From positions 186,001-250,000 of the forward strand of contig NZ_JABCJJ010000002.1 in assembly GCF_012952065.1 (NCBI RefSeq): a DNA stretch of 64,000 nucleotides. The letters are read 5' to 3'. The notes below the pieces were generated by a model that searched no databases, was not told the origin of the DNA, and was given only the letters and a program-made list of their open reading frames with translations. Each line of letters opens with the position of its first letter. Positions within the stretch are counted from its first letter, which is position 1. A program made the position numbers and the translations under genes. Shown here one piece after another: positions 8,771 to 16,763 of the stretch. Source of the DNA: Cellulomonas fimi. Its GTDB lineage: Bacteria > Actinomycetota > Actinomycetes > Actinomycetales > Cellulomonadaceae.

Positions 8771-11236
8771 ATGGCAGAGCTGCTCTACCGGGTGGGCCGG
8801 TTCTCCGCCCGTCGTGCGTGGCTGGTGGTCGGCGTGTGGCTCACGGCCCTGGTGGTCGCCGGCGCCGCGTACCTGACGTGGGGCGGCGCGCTGAGCTCGT
8901 CGATCACGATCCCCGGCACGCCGACCGCCGAGGTCACCGACCGCCTCGAGGCGGAGTTCGACTCGGTCGGCGGCGGTACCGGCACCGTCGTCTTCCGGAC
9001 GTCGGACGGCACGCCGCTGTCGGCTGCGCAGCGGGCGGCGATCAGCGACGCGCTGGCGGGGGCGGGCGACGCCGCGGGCGTGGCCTCCGTCGTCGACCCG
9101 TTCGCGACCGAGCAGCAGCGCGCCGCCCAGGAGCAGCAGCTCGCCGACGCCGAGGGGCAGCTCGACGTCGCACGCCGGCAGCTCGAGGCGGGCCAGGCGC
9201 AGCTCGACGCGGCGCGTGCCCAGGCCGCCGCGGCGGGTCTGCTCGCGCAGGCGGAGCCGCAGCTCGAGGCCGAGCAGCGGCAGCTCGACCAGGGCGTCGA
9301 GGAGCTCGAGCTCCAGGCCGCGCAGGCCGCCGACGGCGCCGCGCTGCTCGCGCTCGCGGACGGCATCCGGATGGTGTCGGATGACGGCTCGACCGCGGTC
9401 GGCACGGTGCTGTTCGACGTGCCCCAGCTCGAGGTGCCCGCCGAGAGCAGGGACGCGGTGCGCGAGGCGATCGACGAGGCGCCCGTCGACGGCGTCGAGG
9501 TGGACTTCGCGAACGACCTCGTGTCCGGCGTGCCGAACCTCGGGGGAGTGGCCGAGGTGGTCGGCGTGGCCGTGGCCGGGATCGTGCTGCTCGTGATGCT
9601 CGGCACGCTGGTCGCCGCCGGGCTGCCGCTGCTCACGGCGCTGATCGGCGTCGGGATCGGGGCGGCCGGCTCGCTCGCCCTGTCCGGCACGGTCGAGATG
9701 GTCTCGGTGACGCCCATCCTCGGCGTCATGCTCGGCCTCGCGGTGGGGATCGACTACTCGCTGTTCATCCTCAACCGGCACCGCCGGCAGCTGCGGCAGG
9801 GCGCCGAGGTGCACGAGTCGATCGGTCTCGCCAACGGGACCTCGGGAAACGCGGTCGTCTTCGCGGGCGCCACGGTCGTCATCGCGCTCCTCGCGCTCAA
9901 CGTCACCGGCATCCCGTTCCTGGGCCTCATGGGGTCCGTCGGTGCGGCCTGCGTCGCGATCGCCGTCCTCATCGCGATCACGCTCACGCCCGCGCTGCTC
10001 GGGCTCGTCGGCCGCCGCGTGCTCCCGCGGCGGCAGCGGGCCGCGGCGCCCGTGACCCCGCACACCGACCTGCGGCCGATGTCGGCGGCGCGCGCCGTGC
10101 TGAGCGTCGTCGGGAGCGTGGTGCTGCTCGCCGTCATCGCGCTGCCGGCGTTGTCGATGCGGCTCGGGCTCCCGGACGGCTCGTCCGAGCCCGAGGACTC
10201 GACCCAGTACCGCGCGTACGCGACCATCGCCGAGCAGTTCGGCGACGGCGTCAACGGTCCGCTGCTCGTCGTCGCCGACCTCCCGGCCGGGCTCGACGAG
10301 CCGGCCCTCCTCGGGGTCCAGGTCGAGATCGCCCAGGCGGTGGGCGCGCTGGACGACGTCGCCGCGGTCGCGCCGATCGGCGTCTCGAGGGGCGGGGACC
10401 TGGCGTCGTTCCAGGTCGTTCCCGTGGACGGGCCCACGAGCGAGTCGACCGAGCAGCTCGTGCGCACGCTGCGCGGCCTGACGGTCCCCGACGAGCCCGA
10501 GGTCGTCCTCGCCGTCGCCGGCGCGGCGAGCGGCAACATCGACATCTCGCAGAAGCTCGACGCCGCGCTGCCGGTCTACCTCGCCGTCGTCATCGGCCTG
10601 TCGCTGGTCATCCTCGTCGTGGTGTTCCGGTCGATCGTGGTGCCGCTGATCGCGACGGCCGGGTTCGTCCTGTCCGTCTTCGCGGCGTTCGGCGGTGTGA
10701 CCGCGATCTACCAGTGGGGCTGGCTCGGCGGCCTGTTCGGCGTCCACTCCCCGGGGCCCGTGCTGAGCTTCCTGCCGACCATCCTGGTGGGCGTGCTGTT
10801 CGGCCTCGCCATGGACTACCAGCTGTTCCTGACGTCGGGCATGCGCGAGGCGTACGCGCACGGCTCGCCCGCGCGTCGGGCGGTCACCGAGGGGGTGCAC
10901 GCGGGCCGGGCCGTGGTGACCGCGGCCGCGATCATCATGATCGCGGTGTTCGGCGGGTTCGTGTTCTCCCACACCGCGATCGTGCGGCCGATGGGCTTCG
11001 GGCTCGCGTTCGGCGTGCTGGTGGACGCGTTCGTCGTGCGGATGCTGCTGGTCCCGGCCCTGATGCACCTCGCGGGGGATGCGGCGTGGTGGCTGCCCCG
11101 CTGGCTCGACCGCCTCCTGCCGGACGTCGACGTCGAGGGCGCCCGGCTCGAGCGCGCGCACCACGCACAGCACGACGACGCGGGTCAGGGGGCCGCCGTC
11201 GTGCCCTCGCGAGGTGGCGCGGCCGGGCCGTCGTGA
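8771..11236 (+). CDS. MMPL/RND-family membrane transporter
   Basis: The 821-residue protein is an MMPL-type exporter, a proton-driven RND-like pump of the cytoplasmic membrane that moves lipids or hydrophobic compounds. The start ATG at 8771 follows TTGAGGAGACG; the open frame extends upstream to 8702 without a better site. Two repeats are seen, each a first helix, a large extracytoplasmic loop and a block of helices. Family motifs are GIDYSLFILNRHRR near residue 330 and FGLAMDYQLFL near 680. The first loop carries an alanine/glutamine-rich coiled coil at about 115-190, longer than usual. It ends 4 bases before the convergent TetR gene, a common pairing in which the regulator represses the pump. 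Substrate unknown. Confidence 0.9.
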   Translation: MAELLYRVGRFSARRAWLVVGVWLTALVVAGAAYLTWGGALSSSITIPGTPTAEVTDRLEAEFDSVGGGTGTVVFRTSDGTPLSAAQRAAISDALAGAGDAAGVASVVDPFATEQQRAAQEQQLADAEGQLDVARRQLEAGQAQLDAARAQAAAAGLLAQAEPQLEAEQRQLDQGVEELELQAAQAADGAALLALADGIRMVSDDGSTAVGTVLFDVPQLEVPAESRDAVREAIDEAPVDGVEVDFANDLVSGVPNLGGVAEVVGVAVAGIVLLVMLGTLVAAGLPLLTALIGVGIGAAGSLALSGTVEMVSVTPILGVMLGLAVGIDYSLFILNRHRRQLRQGAEVHESIGLANGTSGNAVVFAGATVVIALLALNVTGIPFLGLMGSVGAACVAIAVLIAITLTPALLGLVGRRVLPRRQRAAAPVTPHTDLRPMSAARAVLSVVGSVVLLAVIALPALSMRLGLPDGSSEPEDSTQYRAYATIAEQFGDGVNGPLLVVADLPAGLDEPALLGVQVEIAQAVGALDDVAAVAPIGVSRGGDLASFQVVPVDGPTSESTEQLVRTLRGLTVPDEPEVVLAVAGAASGNIDISQKLDAALPVYLAVVIGLSLVILVVVFRSIVVPLIATAGFVLSVFAAFGGVTAIYQWGWLGGLFGVHSPGPVLSFLPTILVGVLFGLAMDYQLFLTSGMREAYAHGSPARRAVTEGVHAGRAVVTAAAIIMIAVFGGFVFSHTAIVRPMGFGLAFGVLVDAFVVRMLLVPALMHLAGDAAWWLPRWLDRLLPDVDVEGARLERAHHAQHDDAGQGAAVVPSRGGAAGPS

Positions 11237-11240
11237 CCGC

Positions 11241-11957
11241 TCAGCGCCCGGCCCACCGCCTGCTGATCTCCGCGACCTCGGCGCGGTCCAGGGGCGCGCT
11301 CAGCTCCTCGCGCCCGGGCCCGCTGCGCAGGCCGTCGGTGAGCAGCTGGAGGTAGCGGCGGTACGCGTCCGGCCGCGCCTCGGCACTGTGCTCGGCGAGC
11401 TCGCTGAGCATCCAGAACAGGACGGCGATGTCGTCGCCCGTGACCCCCGGGCGCACGTCGCCCTCCTCGCGCGCGCGCACGAGCAGCCGGTCGCTGACCT
11501 GTGCCAGGTCGGCCCGGAGCGCCGACACGGTGGGCTCGTCGCCGTCGGGGCTCAGCGCGACGTCCCGCAGCCCGAGGTTGGCGGTGAGCAGCGCAGCCCC
11601 CTCGCTGAGCAGCAGCGTGAGGCCGTCCCACGCGCGCTCGGCCCCCTCGGCCTGGACCGCCACGGCCCGCATCTGCCGCAGCGGCTCCTCGAGCACCGCG
11701 TCGACCAGCACCTGCTTGTCGGGGAACCGCCGGTACACGGTCCCGACACCGAGCCCCGCGTGGTGCGCGACCTCGTTGAGCCCGACGCCGAGGCCGCGTG
11801 AGGCGAACAGCTCACGAGCGGCGGTGACGATGCGGTCGCGGTTGCGCGCGGCGTCGCTCCGCAGCGGGCGGTCGCCGGCGCCGGGGCCGGGGCCGGGGCC
11901 GACGGCGGGATCGGGGCCGACGCCGGGCCGCGGTCCATCCGCGAGCGTGCTGTCCAC
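11241..11957 (-). CDS. TetR-family transcriptional regulator
   Basis: A 238-residue repressor-type protein. The DNA-binding helix-turn-helix is at about residues 38-84 (RIVTAARELFASRG, then VGTVYRRFPDKQVLVDAV), followed by an all-helical ligand-binding domain of normal length. The start is a GTG at 11957. The first 30 residues are a Gly/Pro repeat, so the true start could be further in. The gene is convergent with the MMPL transporter with only 4 bases between the stops; by analogy with many such pairs it probably controls that pump. The ligand cannot be inferred. Confidence 0.85.
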   Translation of the reverse strand: MDSTLADGPRPGVGPDPAVGPGPGPGAGDRPLRSDAARNRDRIVTAARELFASRGLGVGLNEVAHHAGLGVGTVYRRFPDKQVLVDAVLEEPLRQMRAVAVQAEGAERAWDGLTLLLSEGAALLTANLGLRDVALSPDGDEPTVSALRADLAQVSDRLLVRAREEGDVRPGVTGDDIAVLFWMLSELAEHSAEARPDAYRRYLQLLTDGLRSGPGREELSAPLDRAEVAEISRRWAGR

Positions 11958-11965
11958 CCGCGGAG

Positions 11966-12090
11966 CCTAGCGAGCCGCAGGGCACGGCGAGCCGCTGGGC
12001 ACGGCGAGCCGCCTGGCCCAGCGAGCCGCCGAGTCGGCAAGCCGCTAAGCCTGACGAGCCGCCGAGCCTGACGAGCCGCCGAGTCGGCGA
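11966..12090. repeat. Degenerate tandem repeat between tetR and the flavoprotein gene
   Basis: Seven or so imperfect units built on CGAGCCGC plus a variable tail (GGGCACG, CGAGCCTGA, CGAGTCGGC) fill most of the gap between the TetR start and the flavoprotein stop. No open frame of note is present. The TetR promoter must lie within or beside this array. Confidence 0.6.
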
Positions 12091-12115
12091 TCGCACAGAA
12101 GCGCCCGCCGCCCGG

Positions 12116-13681
12116 TCAACCGGAGCAGCAGCCGCTCGCCGCGCCGCTGCCGACGCCGTTGCCACTCGCGCCGACCTCCGTCACCGCGAGCTCGGCGAGG
12201 CGTCCACCGCCGGGGAGCCCGGTCGCGAAGCCCCGCGCCGGCGTCCCCGCCGGTCGGGCCTGGTGCGCCTCGGCCGGCACGGTGAGCCCGTCGAGGCCGG
12301 TCTTGGCCCCGCAGCAGCCGGCAGCGCCGCCCGTGCCGCCCGTGCCCGTGCCGCCCGTGCCCGTGCCGCCCGTGCCCGTGCCGCCCGTGTCCGTGCCGGT
12401 CGCGTCGACCGAGCACACCCCGGTCTCGGGCAGCACCAGCTGGACCTCGTCGGCCGCGGCCAGGTCGCCGGCGAGCGCCGCGACGACCGACCGGACCTGC
12501 TCGTTCCCGGTCGTGATCAGGAACGTCGGCGCGCGCCCGTAGGACTTCATGCCGACGACGTAGAACCCGTCGTCCGGCTGGGCGAGGTCGCGGTGGCCGT
12601 GGGGCGGCACGGTGCCGCAGCTGTGGAACGCCGGGTCGATCAGCGGCGCGAGCCGGCGCGGTGCCTCCAGGCCAGGGTCGAGGTCGAGCCGGACCTCGGA
12701 CAGGATCGACAGATCGGGCCGGAACCCGGTCGCCGCCGCGACCTGGTGCAGGCCCTCGATGCGGCGCTCGCCGGCGGCGGTCGTCCCGACGACCGCGACC
12801 GTGTCGCCCGTGACCTCGATCGCCGTCGTCGCGAAGCCGGTGACGAGCTCGACGGCACCCGAGCCGACCAGGCCGCGCAGGTCGGTGCCGAGACGCCCGC
12901 GCGCGGGAAGCTCGTCCGCGGGACCGCCGCCGTAGACGCGGGCGGGGTCCGTGCCGCGGATGGCCCACACGACCTGCGTGCCCGGCACCTCCCGGGCGAG
13001 CAGTCCCAGGCTGAGCAGGGTGTTGGCGGCGGAGTGCCCGCCCCCGACGACGAGGGTGCGCTTGCCGGCGAACCGCGAGCGGTCCCGGCCGAGCACGTCC
13101 GGCAGCGGGCCGACGAGGAACTCGGCCGCGTCCTCCTCGCCGCGCGCAGGCAGCCCCCCGGCGCCGAGCGGGTTGCGGCGCTCCCACGTGCCGGTCGCGT
13201 CGATCACCGCGCGCGCCGGCAGGTCACGGGTCCGCCCGGCGTCGTCGGAGACGCGCACCAGGAACGGCCGCTCCGCGCGCCCCACGGTCCGGCTCTTGTC
13301 GAGCCCGTCCCGCGTGAGCGCGACGACGCGGTGGCGCAGGCGCACGTCGTCGGCGAGGAGGGCCCCGAGGGGCTCGAGGTACTGCTCGGCGAGCTGACCG
13401 CCGGTGGGCGGGACCGGCGTCGTCGGCCGCGTCCAGCCGGTGGGCGCGAGGAGCTTCTCGGCCGTCGGGTCGACGAGGTGCTGCCACGGAGTGAAGGTCC
13501 GGATGTGCGCCCACTCGCGGACCGACGCGCCGACCTGCGTCCCCGCCTCGAGCACCACGAAGGGGAGGCCGCGGTCACGCAGATGGGCCGCGGCTGCGAG
13601 CCCCACGGGCCCCGCGCCGATGACGACGACGGGCAGGGCGGGCGAGGTCTCGGTCGGCCCGGGACGAGTGGTGGTCGGCAT
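12116..13681 (-). CDS. ArsR-linked flavin-dependent monooxygenase-like protein with Cys-rich tail
   Basis: A 521-residue FAD/NAD(P)-binding oxidoreductase. The FAD motif VVVIGAGPVGLAAAAHL is near residue 20 and the second nucleotide-binding motif TLVVGGGHSAANTLLSLG near 220; the family includes the flavoprotein monooxygenase (ArsO-like) often found beside arsR. The start ATG at 13681 has GAAGGA upstream. From about residue 415 the protein changes into a Thr/Gly repeat (TGGTG units, DNA repeat at 12331-12390) followed by AAGCCGAKTG and, at the extreme C-terminus, ASGCCSG. These two Cys-Cys motifs could bind a soft metal or arsenite; that is inference. The gene is divergent from arsR with two matching operators between them. 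No arsenite pump or arsenate reductase is in the window. Confidence 0.8.
   Translation of the reverse strand: MPTTTRPGPTETSPALPVVVIGAGPVGLAAAAHLRDRGLPFVVLEAGTQVGASVREWAHIRTFTPWQHLVDPTAEKLLAPTGWTRPTTPVPPTGGQLAEQYLEPLGALLADDVRLRHRVVALTRDGLDKSRTVGRAERPFLVRVSDDAGRTRDLPARAVIDATGTWERRNPLGAGGLPARGEEDAAEFLVGPLPDVLGRDRSRFAGKRTLVVGGGHSAANTLLSLGLLAREVPGTQVVWAIRGTDPARVYGGGPADELPARGRLGTDLRGLVGSGAVELVTGFATTAIEVTGDTVAVVGTTAAGERRIEGLHQVAAATGFRPDLSILSEVRLDLDPGLEAPRRLAPLIDPAFHSCGTVPPHGHRDLAQPDDGFYVVGMKSYGRAPTFLITTGNEQVRSVVAALAGDLAAADEVQLVLPETGVCSVDATGTDTGGTGTGGTGTGGTGTGGTGGAAGCCGAKTGLDGLTVPAEAHQARPAGTPARGFATGLPGGGRLAELAVTEVGASGNGVGSGAASGCCSG
12331..12390. repeat. 15-bp tandem repeat (4 units) inside the flavoprotein gene
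   Basis: Four head-to-tail copies of CCGTGCCGCCCGTGC (the last copy ends in T) encode the Gly-Thr tail of the flavoprotein on the minus strand. Because 15 is divisible by three, copy-number changes would keep the frame. Confidence 0.9.
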
Positions 13682-13718
13682 GGTGGGGGTCCTTCGGTCC
13701 GGCGTTCGCGAGCTCGAT

Positions 13719-13772
13719 ATTGATACATGTCGATATGTGGCAGACTCTACGCAGAGATCGACACCTGTCAAT
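13719..13772. promoter_or_regulatory. Divergent arsR/flavoprotein promoter with two ArsR-type operators
   Basis: Site 1 at 13719-13734 reads ATTGATACATGTCGAT. Site 2 at 13757-13772, read on the minus strand, is ATTGACAGGTGTCGAT; 13 of 16 positions agree, and the sites face each other with centres 38 bp apart. A minus-strand promoter is visible: TTGACA (13766-13771) and TAGAGT (13744-13749) with a 16-bp spacer, so site 2 overlaps the -35 box. Site 1 contains a plus-strand TTGATA at 13720. ArsR binding is inferred from the adjacent gene. Confidence 0.7.
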
Positions 13773-13790
13773 ATGAGGAGGTCTCCGATC

Positions 13791-14156
13791 GTGACACCCG
13801 GCCGGCTGCTCCCCGTGATCCCGCAGCCTGCGGTGCAGGACTGCTGCACGCCGCTGCGGGCGTCGGTGCTCGGGGCGTCGGACGCAGCCGAGCTCGCGCG
13901 CCGCTTCGCGGCGCTCGCAGATCCGGTCCGGCTCCGTCTGCTGAGCCTGCTCGCGACGAGCGCCGACGGCGCGGTCTGCGCGTGCGACCTGGTGGAGCCG
14001 GTCGGCAAGAGCCAGCCCACGGTCAGCCACCACCTGCGGATCCTGCGCGAGGCGGGCCTGGTGACGAGCGAGCGACGCGGCAGCAACATCTGGTACGCGG
14101 CGGTCCCGGCCGCCCTCGAGAGCCTGCGCACGGCCCTCGGAGCTCCCGACGCGTGA
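13791..14156 (+). CDS. arsR: ArsR-family arsenite-responsive repressor
   Basis: A winged-helix repressor of about 121 residues. I place the start at the GTG 13791, since GAGGAGG (13775-13781) sits 9 bases before it; an in-frame ATG at 13773 overlaps that site. The N-terminal Cys-Cys in VQDCCTPL and the cysteine of VCACDL match the arsenite site of the Corynebacterium-type ArsR (a Cys pair near residue 15 plus one near 55) rather than the E. coli type CxC pair alone. The recognition helix is QPTVSHHLRILREAGLV. In the family, arsenite binding releases the repressor from DNA. It is divergent from the flavoprotein and presumably controls both genes through the two sites at 13719-13772. Confidence 0.9.
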   Translation: MTPGRLLPVIPQPAVQDCCTPLRASVLGASDAAELARRFAALADPVRLRLLSLLATSADGAVCACDLVEPVGKSQPTVSHHLRILREAGLVTSERRGSNIWYAAVPAALESLRTALGAPDA

Positions 14157-14210
14157 CGCGGCGGGACCCCGCCGACGCCGCCGCCGCGTCCTCCCGAACC
14201 CCGCGCCGCG

Positions 14211-14282
14211 GCGAGTTCGCTGGTGCGGTCTCGAGTTCGCTGATCCGGATCAGCGAACTCGACTCCGGACCAGCGAACTCGC
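14211..14282. terminator. Nested palindrome between convergent genes, probable bidirectional terminator
   Basis: A perfect 32-bp palindrome occupies 14231-14262, nested inside a second inverted repeat whose 14-bp arms are at 14211-14224 and 14269-14282. The decamer GAGTTCGCTG occurs four times, twice in each orientation. It lies between the arsR stop (14156) and the ABC permease stop (14423), both of which point towards it, so termination is the simplest role. No T tract is present. The rest of 14157-14422 holds no gene. Confidence 0.65.
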
Positions 14283-14422
14283 GGACGGGACCGCGCGGGG
14301 TGACGCGAGTGGGCTGTTCCACGCGCGCGGACCCGCACGAGATCACGCCGCGGTGACCAGCCGCCCGGCCGGGACCGACGCCGCAGCGCCGGTCTCCCGG
14401 ACCGCGTCAGGACCGGACCGCG

Positions 14423-15637
14423 TCAGGACCTGCCGGCCTTGAGGGCGTCGCCCAGCTTCATCCGGCCGCCGGTGTGGAGCACGCCGCGCTGGTACACGCG
14501 GGCCGCGATCCACACCAGCAGCGGGATGGTGGCGAGGCTGATGGCCAGCGACAGCCCGAGCTCCCAGCCGCTCAGCGCCCCGAACGCGTTGCGCACCGGC
14601 ATCATGAACGGCGCGAACACCGGGATCTGGGACAGGACGCGCACCATCGTGCTGTCGGGGTCGGACGGGACCATGAACATGGTCAGGTAGTACGGGACGA
14701 ACAGCAGGAACATCAGCGGCGTCGTGACCGACCCGATCTCCTCCTGCCGCGAGACCAGCGCGGCGAACCCGCCGAAGAGCAGCGCGAAGATCGCGTACCC
14801 GATGAGGAACCACAGGACCAGCAGCGCGAGCGACGCGCCCAGGTCCACCTCGAGGCTGCGCGTCAGGCCCGTCGCGGCGACCCCGCCCACCGCGGCACCG
14901 CCGAGGAGGACCACCTGGAACATGCCGAAGATGCCGATGCCGAGGATCTTGCCCGCGAGGAGCTGGGTGGGCTTGATCGTCGCGAGCAGGATCTCGACGA
15001 CGCGCGACGTCTTCTCCTCGACGACCCCCATCGCGATGATCGACCCCGAGCCGATGAGCGCGAAGAGCAGCAGGCTGATCATCACCATCGACACCACGTA
15101 GGCGGGTCCGAAGCGGTCGGGGCTGTCCTCCGGCTCGATCGACCGCACCTGCGGCACCGCGCTCGCGAGCGCCTCCTCGAACGCCGCGGGGTTCCCGCCG
15201 AGCCCCGTCACCTGCTCGTTCACGACGTAGGACCGCACCGCTGTGGAGACCGCCTGCTGGATCGCGTCGTCCGGCTGCTCGGCGACCAGCATCTCGGGGG
15301 ACGCCGGATCGCCGGACAGCACGGCCTCGAGCGCGTCGTCACCCTCCGCGGTGAGCGCCTCCTCGGCGTCGGCGTCGTCCGCCAGGGCGACGAGCTCGAG
15401 GTCGAGCCCCTGCTGCGCCGCTGCGACCTCGAGGTGCTCCTCGAGCGCCGAGACGCTCTGCGCGACGCCGACCTTGCTCGCCGGCGCGTGCGCGTCCCGG
15501 GTCGCGAAGTAGTCGAGCACGAAGATGCCCGCGACGATGACCACCAGCATCACGGCCATCGAGATGATGGTGGACTTGGTCAGCATGCGCGTCTTGATCT
15601 CGCGCCTCGCGACCATCCACACGACGTTGCTGCTCAC
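14423..15637 (-). CDS. ABC-2 type exporter permease (NatB-like)
   Basis: A 404-residue membrane subunit of an ABC exporter. The GTG at 15637 is chosen because GGAGG precedes it by 7 bases and it overlaps the ATPase stop by 4 bp. One helix near residue 25 is followed by an extracytoplasmic domain to about 180, then five or six helices; the motif MGVVEEKTSRVVEILLATIKPTQLLAGKI is typical of the NatB/ABC-2 group that exports ions or drugs. It needs the ATPase encoded just upstream. Substrate unknown. Confidence 0.9.
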   Translation of the reverse strand: MSSNVVWMVARREIKTRMLTKSTIISMAVMLVVIVAGIFVLDYFATRDAHAPASKVGVAQSVSALEEHLEVAAAQQGLDLELVALADDADAEEALTAEGDDALEAVLSGDPASPEMLVAEQPDDAIQQAVSTAVRSYVVNEQVTGLGGNPAAFEEALASAVPQVRSIEPEDSPDRFGPAYVVSMVMISLLLFALIGSGSIIAMGVVEEKTSRVVEILLATIKPTQLLAGKILGIGIFGMFQVVLLGGAAVGGVAATGLTRSLEVDLGASLALLVLWFLIGYAIFALLFGGFAALVSRQEEIGSVTTPLMFLLFVPYYLTMFMVPSDPDSTMVRVLSQIPVFAPFMMPVRNAFGALSGWELGLSLAISLATIPLLVWIAARVYQRGVLHTGGRMKLGDALKAGRS

Positions 15638-16605
15638 CGGGCCACCTCCGCGAAGGCCGGCGCGACCGCGGTGGGCTCGGCGTCGTGCTCGGCCGAGACG
15701 ACGCCGCGGAACAGGTCGGCGAGGCACGGCCGCACGGGCGTGAACTCGTGGACCGGGCCGACGGCGAGCGACTCCCGCAGCACCTGCTGCCCGACCTCGG
15801 GCGGGGTGCCCGGGGCGGCGGTCGCGAGCACGGCGTGGGGACGCCCGGGCGCCACGCGCGCGGTCACGCCCGGAACCTCGGCCAGCCGTGCCAGCACTCC
15901 GGAGGGCTCGGCGCCGACGTCCAGCAGCCACTGGGGCCGGTCGGTCGTCCTTAACTCGTCGATCGTGCCGAGCGCGACCATCTGCCCGCTCCGGACGATG
16001 CCGACGCGGTCGCACAGGCGCTCGACGAGGTCGAGCTGGTGCGACGAGAAGATGACCGGCACGCCGGCGGCGGCACGCTCGCGCAGCACGGCGCTCATGA
16101 CGTCCACCGCGACCGGGTCGAGGCCCGAGAACGGCTCGTCGAGCACGAGGACCGCGGGGTTGTGCACGAGCGCGGCGGCGAGCTGGACCCGCTGCTGGTT
16201 GCCGAGCGAGAGCTTCTCGACGTGGTCGCCGCGTCGCCCGCCGACGCCGAGCCGGTCGGTCCAGCGGACGACGGCGTCACGCGCCTGGGTCGGGCTCATC
16301 CCGTGCAGCCCGGCCAGGAACTCGAGCTGCTCGCCGACCTTCATCTTCGGGTACAGCCCGCGCTCCTCGGGCATGTAGCCGACCGAGCGTCGGGCCTCGA
16401 GGTCGAGCTCTGTCCCGTTCCAGCGGACCGAGCCGGAGTCGGCGGCGAGGACGCCGAGCATGATCCGCATCGCCGTGGTCTTGCCCGCGCCGTTCGAGCC
16501 GACGAACCCGAAGATCTCACCCGCTCGGACGTCGAAGGTCAGGTCGTCGAGCGCACGGAGCGTCCCGTACGACTTGCTGACGTGGTCGATCTCGAGCGTG
16601 CTCAC
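15634..16605 (-). CDS. ABC exporter ATP-binding protein
   Basis: A 323-residue ATPase that pairs with the permease encoded directly after it (4-bp overlap). Walker A is GSNGAGKT near residue 38, the signature LSLGNQQR near 135, and Walker B VLVLDEPFSGLDP follows; a C-terminal accessory region of the NatA/drug-export kind is present. The GTG start at 16605 follows AGGAGG with an unusually short 3-base gap; no better start is in frame. The operon is divergent from the ABC exporter gene at 16764, and promoters for both must lie in 16606-16763. Confidence 0.9.
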   Translation of the reverse strand: MSTLEIDHVSKSYGTLRALDDLTFDVRAGEIFGFVGSNGAGKTTAMRIMLGVLAADSGSVRWNGTELDLEARRSVGYMPEERGLYPKMKVGEQLEFLAGLHGMSPTQARDAVVRWTDRLGVGGRRGDHVEKLSLGNQQRVQLAAALVHNPAVLVLDEPFSGLDPVAVDVMSAVLRERAAAGVPVIFSSHQLDLVERLCDRVGIVRSGQMVALGTIDELRTTDRPQWLLDVGAEPSGVLARLAEVPGVTARVAPGRPHAVLATAAPGTPPEVGQQVLRESLAVGPVHEFTPVRPCLADLFRGVVSAEHDAEPTAVAPAFAEVAR

Positions 16606-16763
16606 GTGCCTCCTTCGACGACGGCGACGCCGATGGCGCCCAACCCCGAACGCTAACGCCCCGCCCGGCGGGCGTGTCCACCCTGCCCGACGCGTCGCGG
16701 CGTCTGCAGCGCCCCGCTCCTCGCCCCTCGGCGAGCGCACGTCGGCGTGATCGACTGGGCACC

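Noticed and set aside
8459-11173. A 904-codon minus-strand open frame opposite the MMPL gene
   Set aside because: Composition is Arg/His/Asp-rich low complexity, typical of the antisense of GC-rich codons; the plus strand encodes a clear MMPL protein.
12331-12390. CRISPR-like array
   Set aside because: Contiguous 15-bp units with no spacers, in frame with the flavoprotein: a coding minisatellite.
12263-13723. A 486-codon plus-strand frame opposite the flavoprotein gene
   Set aside because: Antisense shadow; both the flavin motifs and the ribosome site support the minus-strand gene.
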